Positions 43,318-44,219 of a stretch of 44,219 bases of DNA are shown here, one piece after another. Under the pieces are notes generated by a model, which searched no databases, had not been told where the DNA came from, and worked only from the letters and a program-made list of their open reading frames with translations. The stretch comes from an uncultured Paracoccaceae bacterium (GTDB lineage Bacteria > Pseudomonadota > Alphaproteobacteria > Rhodobacterales > Rhodobacteraceae), in the NCBI GenBank assembly GCA_947499715.1, contig CANMPL010000015.1, positions 1-44,219 on the forward strand, given 5' to 3'. Within the stretch, counting starts at the first letter, position 1. The number at the start of each line of letters is the position of its first letter. Both the position numbers and the translations under genes were made by a program.

Positions 43318-44157
43318 ATGACAAAACCATGCATCATCTGCGTCGCGATCACAGGATCTTTGCCGCGCAAATCGGACAATCCGGCGGTGCCCATCTCCAT
43401 CTCTGAACAGATCGAAAGCACTCATGCGGCGTTCGAGGCCGGTGCAAGCATCCTGCACGCCCATGTGCGCAACGCCGATGAAACGCCAACCAGCGACCCC
43501 GACAAGTTCGCAGCCCTCAAAGAAGGCGTCGAAAAGCATTGTCCGGGCATGATTATTCAGCTTTCCACCGGCGGGCGATCCGGTGCCGGCCTGACCCGCG
43601 GCGGGATGCTGCCGCTGCGCCCCGACATGGCGTCCTTGTCGGTGGGGTCCAACAACTTTCCTACGCGGGTCTATGAAAACCCGCCTGATCTGGTGGATTG
43701 GCTTGCCTCTGAAATGGTGACCTATGACGTGAAGCCAGAGATTGAAGCCTTTGACCTGAGCCATATCCTGAAAGCCAAATCCATGGCCGACAAAGGCGAA
43801 ATCAAGGGCACGCCCTACATTCAATTCGTCATGGGCGTGCAAAACGCCATGCCCGCTGATCGTGATGTCTTTGATTTCTATATCAAAACCGTTGAACGGC
43901 TTTTCGGGGCGGATGCCCCATGGTGTGCGGCGGGGATTGGGCGCAATCAGATCGTGTTGAACGATTGGGCCATCGGCGCGGGCGGTCATGCGCGCACCGG
44001 TCTGGAAGACAACGTGCGGCTGGACAAGAACACGCTTGCCCCCTCAAACGCGGCCCTTGTCGCGCGCACCGCCGAGATTTGTGAAAAATACGAACGCCCC
44101 GTCGCGACATGGCAAGACGCCCGCGCGATTCTGGGGCTCAGAGAGGTAACGCGATGA
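43318..44157 (+). CDS. Beta-keto acid cleavage enzyme (BKACE, DUF849)
   Basis: A predicted 279-residue TIM-barrel enzyme. ATG 43318 follows GGGGAGGGG. The zinc ligands His47, His49 (LHAHVRN) and Glu230 match His46, His48 and Glu230 of Kce, and Arg226 and Asp231, also used in catalysis there, are at the same numbers. These enzymes convert a beta-keto acid plus acetyl-CoA into acetoacetate and a new CoA ester. The actual beta-keto acid cannot be told; dehydrocarnitine and 3-keto-5-aminohexanoate are known family substrates. The next gene (CoA-transferase) could activate the acetoacetate produced. Confidence 0.92.
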   Translation: MTKPCIICVAITGSLPRKSDNPAVPISISEQIESTHAAFEAGASILHAHVRNADETPTSDPDKFAALKEGVEKHCPGMIIQLSTGGRSGAGLTRGGMLPLRPDMASLSVGSNNFPTRVYENPPDLVDWLASEMVTYDVKPEIEAFDLSHILKAKSMADKGEIKGTPYIQFVMGVQNAMPADRDVFDFYIKTVERLFGADAPWCAAGIGRNQIVLNDWAIGAGGHARTGLEDNVRLDKNTLAPSNAALVARTAEICEKYERPVATWQDARAILGLREVTR

Positions 44158-44219
44158 ACAAGATTTACGCCGATGCGTCGCAGGCGCTTGATGGCTTGCT
44201 GCATGACGGGATGTTCATT
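44154..44219 (+). CDS. 3-oxoacid CoA-transferase subunit A, partial
   Basis: Only the first 22 codons are in the window (MNKIYADASQALDGLLHDG and on). They match the N-terminus of succinyl-CoA:3-oxoacid CoA-transferase alpha subunits. The ATG overlaps the stop of the BKACE gene (ATGA), so the two are coupled. The enzyme would turn acetoacetate into acetoacetyl-CoA using succinyl-CoA, closing the pathway started by BKACE. The rest lies beyond the window. Confidence 0.75.
   Translation, partial: MNKIYADASQALDGLLHDGMFI

Noticed and set aside
1-44219. CRISPR array, tRNA, rRNA or riboswitch
   Set aside because: No regular repeat-spacer array, no cloverleaf and no known riboswitch core noticed on reading either strand.

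Overview
The window looks like chromosomal DNA of a marine alphaproteobacterium of the order Rhodobacterales (Roseobacter group). The grounds are codon use and moderately high GC, TRAP transporters, a VPLPA-CTERM sorting signal, a very large RTX surface protein, a BKACE/DUF849 enzyme, a DUF2927 lipoprotein, and intergenic palindromes of the G5C-CA-GC5 type. No tRNA, rRNA, CRISPR array, intact insertion sequence or integrase was seen.

Layout. (1) 322-8874: a divergent pair of units. A hybrid sensor kinase and an OmpR-type regulator read leftward. A three-gene ABC importer (binding protein, fused double permease, ATPase) and a HAD phosphatase read rightward. Such importers are usually labelled iron(III) transporters, but the binding-protein residues, the two-component system and the phosphatase fit uptake of a phosphorylated sugar (AfuABC type) better. 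(2) 8875-12621: gene-poor DNA with a DUF1801 protein, a small M48 protease, an M24 creatinase-like protein lacking the usual metal ligands, and a LamG-like VPLPA-CTERM surface protein. (3) 12731-17614: a leftward, mostly overlapping operon of MoxR ATPase, a 39-codon candidate small ORF, DUF2927 lipoprotein, small membrane protein, VWA protein, membrane protein and DedA. (4) 17801-20457: DksA-like regulator, FAD monooxygenase, small exported protein and exonuclease III.

(5) 20618-30533: a CrtA-like protein, a 5'-truncated erpA copy, an RTX protein of about 2780 residues, and then intact erpA. The two erpA sequences are in direct orientation and bracket the RTX gene, so this looks like an island placed between xthA and erpA. 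(6) 30607-34084: dGTPase, CPA1 antiporter with a TrkA-like tail, and a small membrane protein.

(7) 34138-41900, the most interesting part: a leftward operon of SsuD-like FMNH2 monooxygenase, aldo/keto reductase, flavin reductase and a complete TRAP transporter, divergent from a GntR/UTRA regulator and a Gfo/Idh/MocA protein. The enzyme set matches oxidative desulfurisation of sulfoquinovose (monooxygenase, flavin reductase and 6-oxo-glucose reductase, as in the Agrobacterium Smo pathway). Here a TRAP system replaces the ABC importer, and the Gfo/Idh/MocA protein could be an NAD+-dependent sulfoquinovosidase. (8) 41945-44219: a LysR regulator with two tandem helix-turn-helix domains, divergent from a beta-keto acid cleavage enzyme and the start of a 3-oxoacid CoA-transferase, which together form a beta-keto acid degradation unit.
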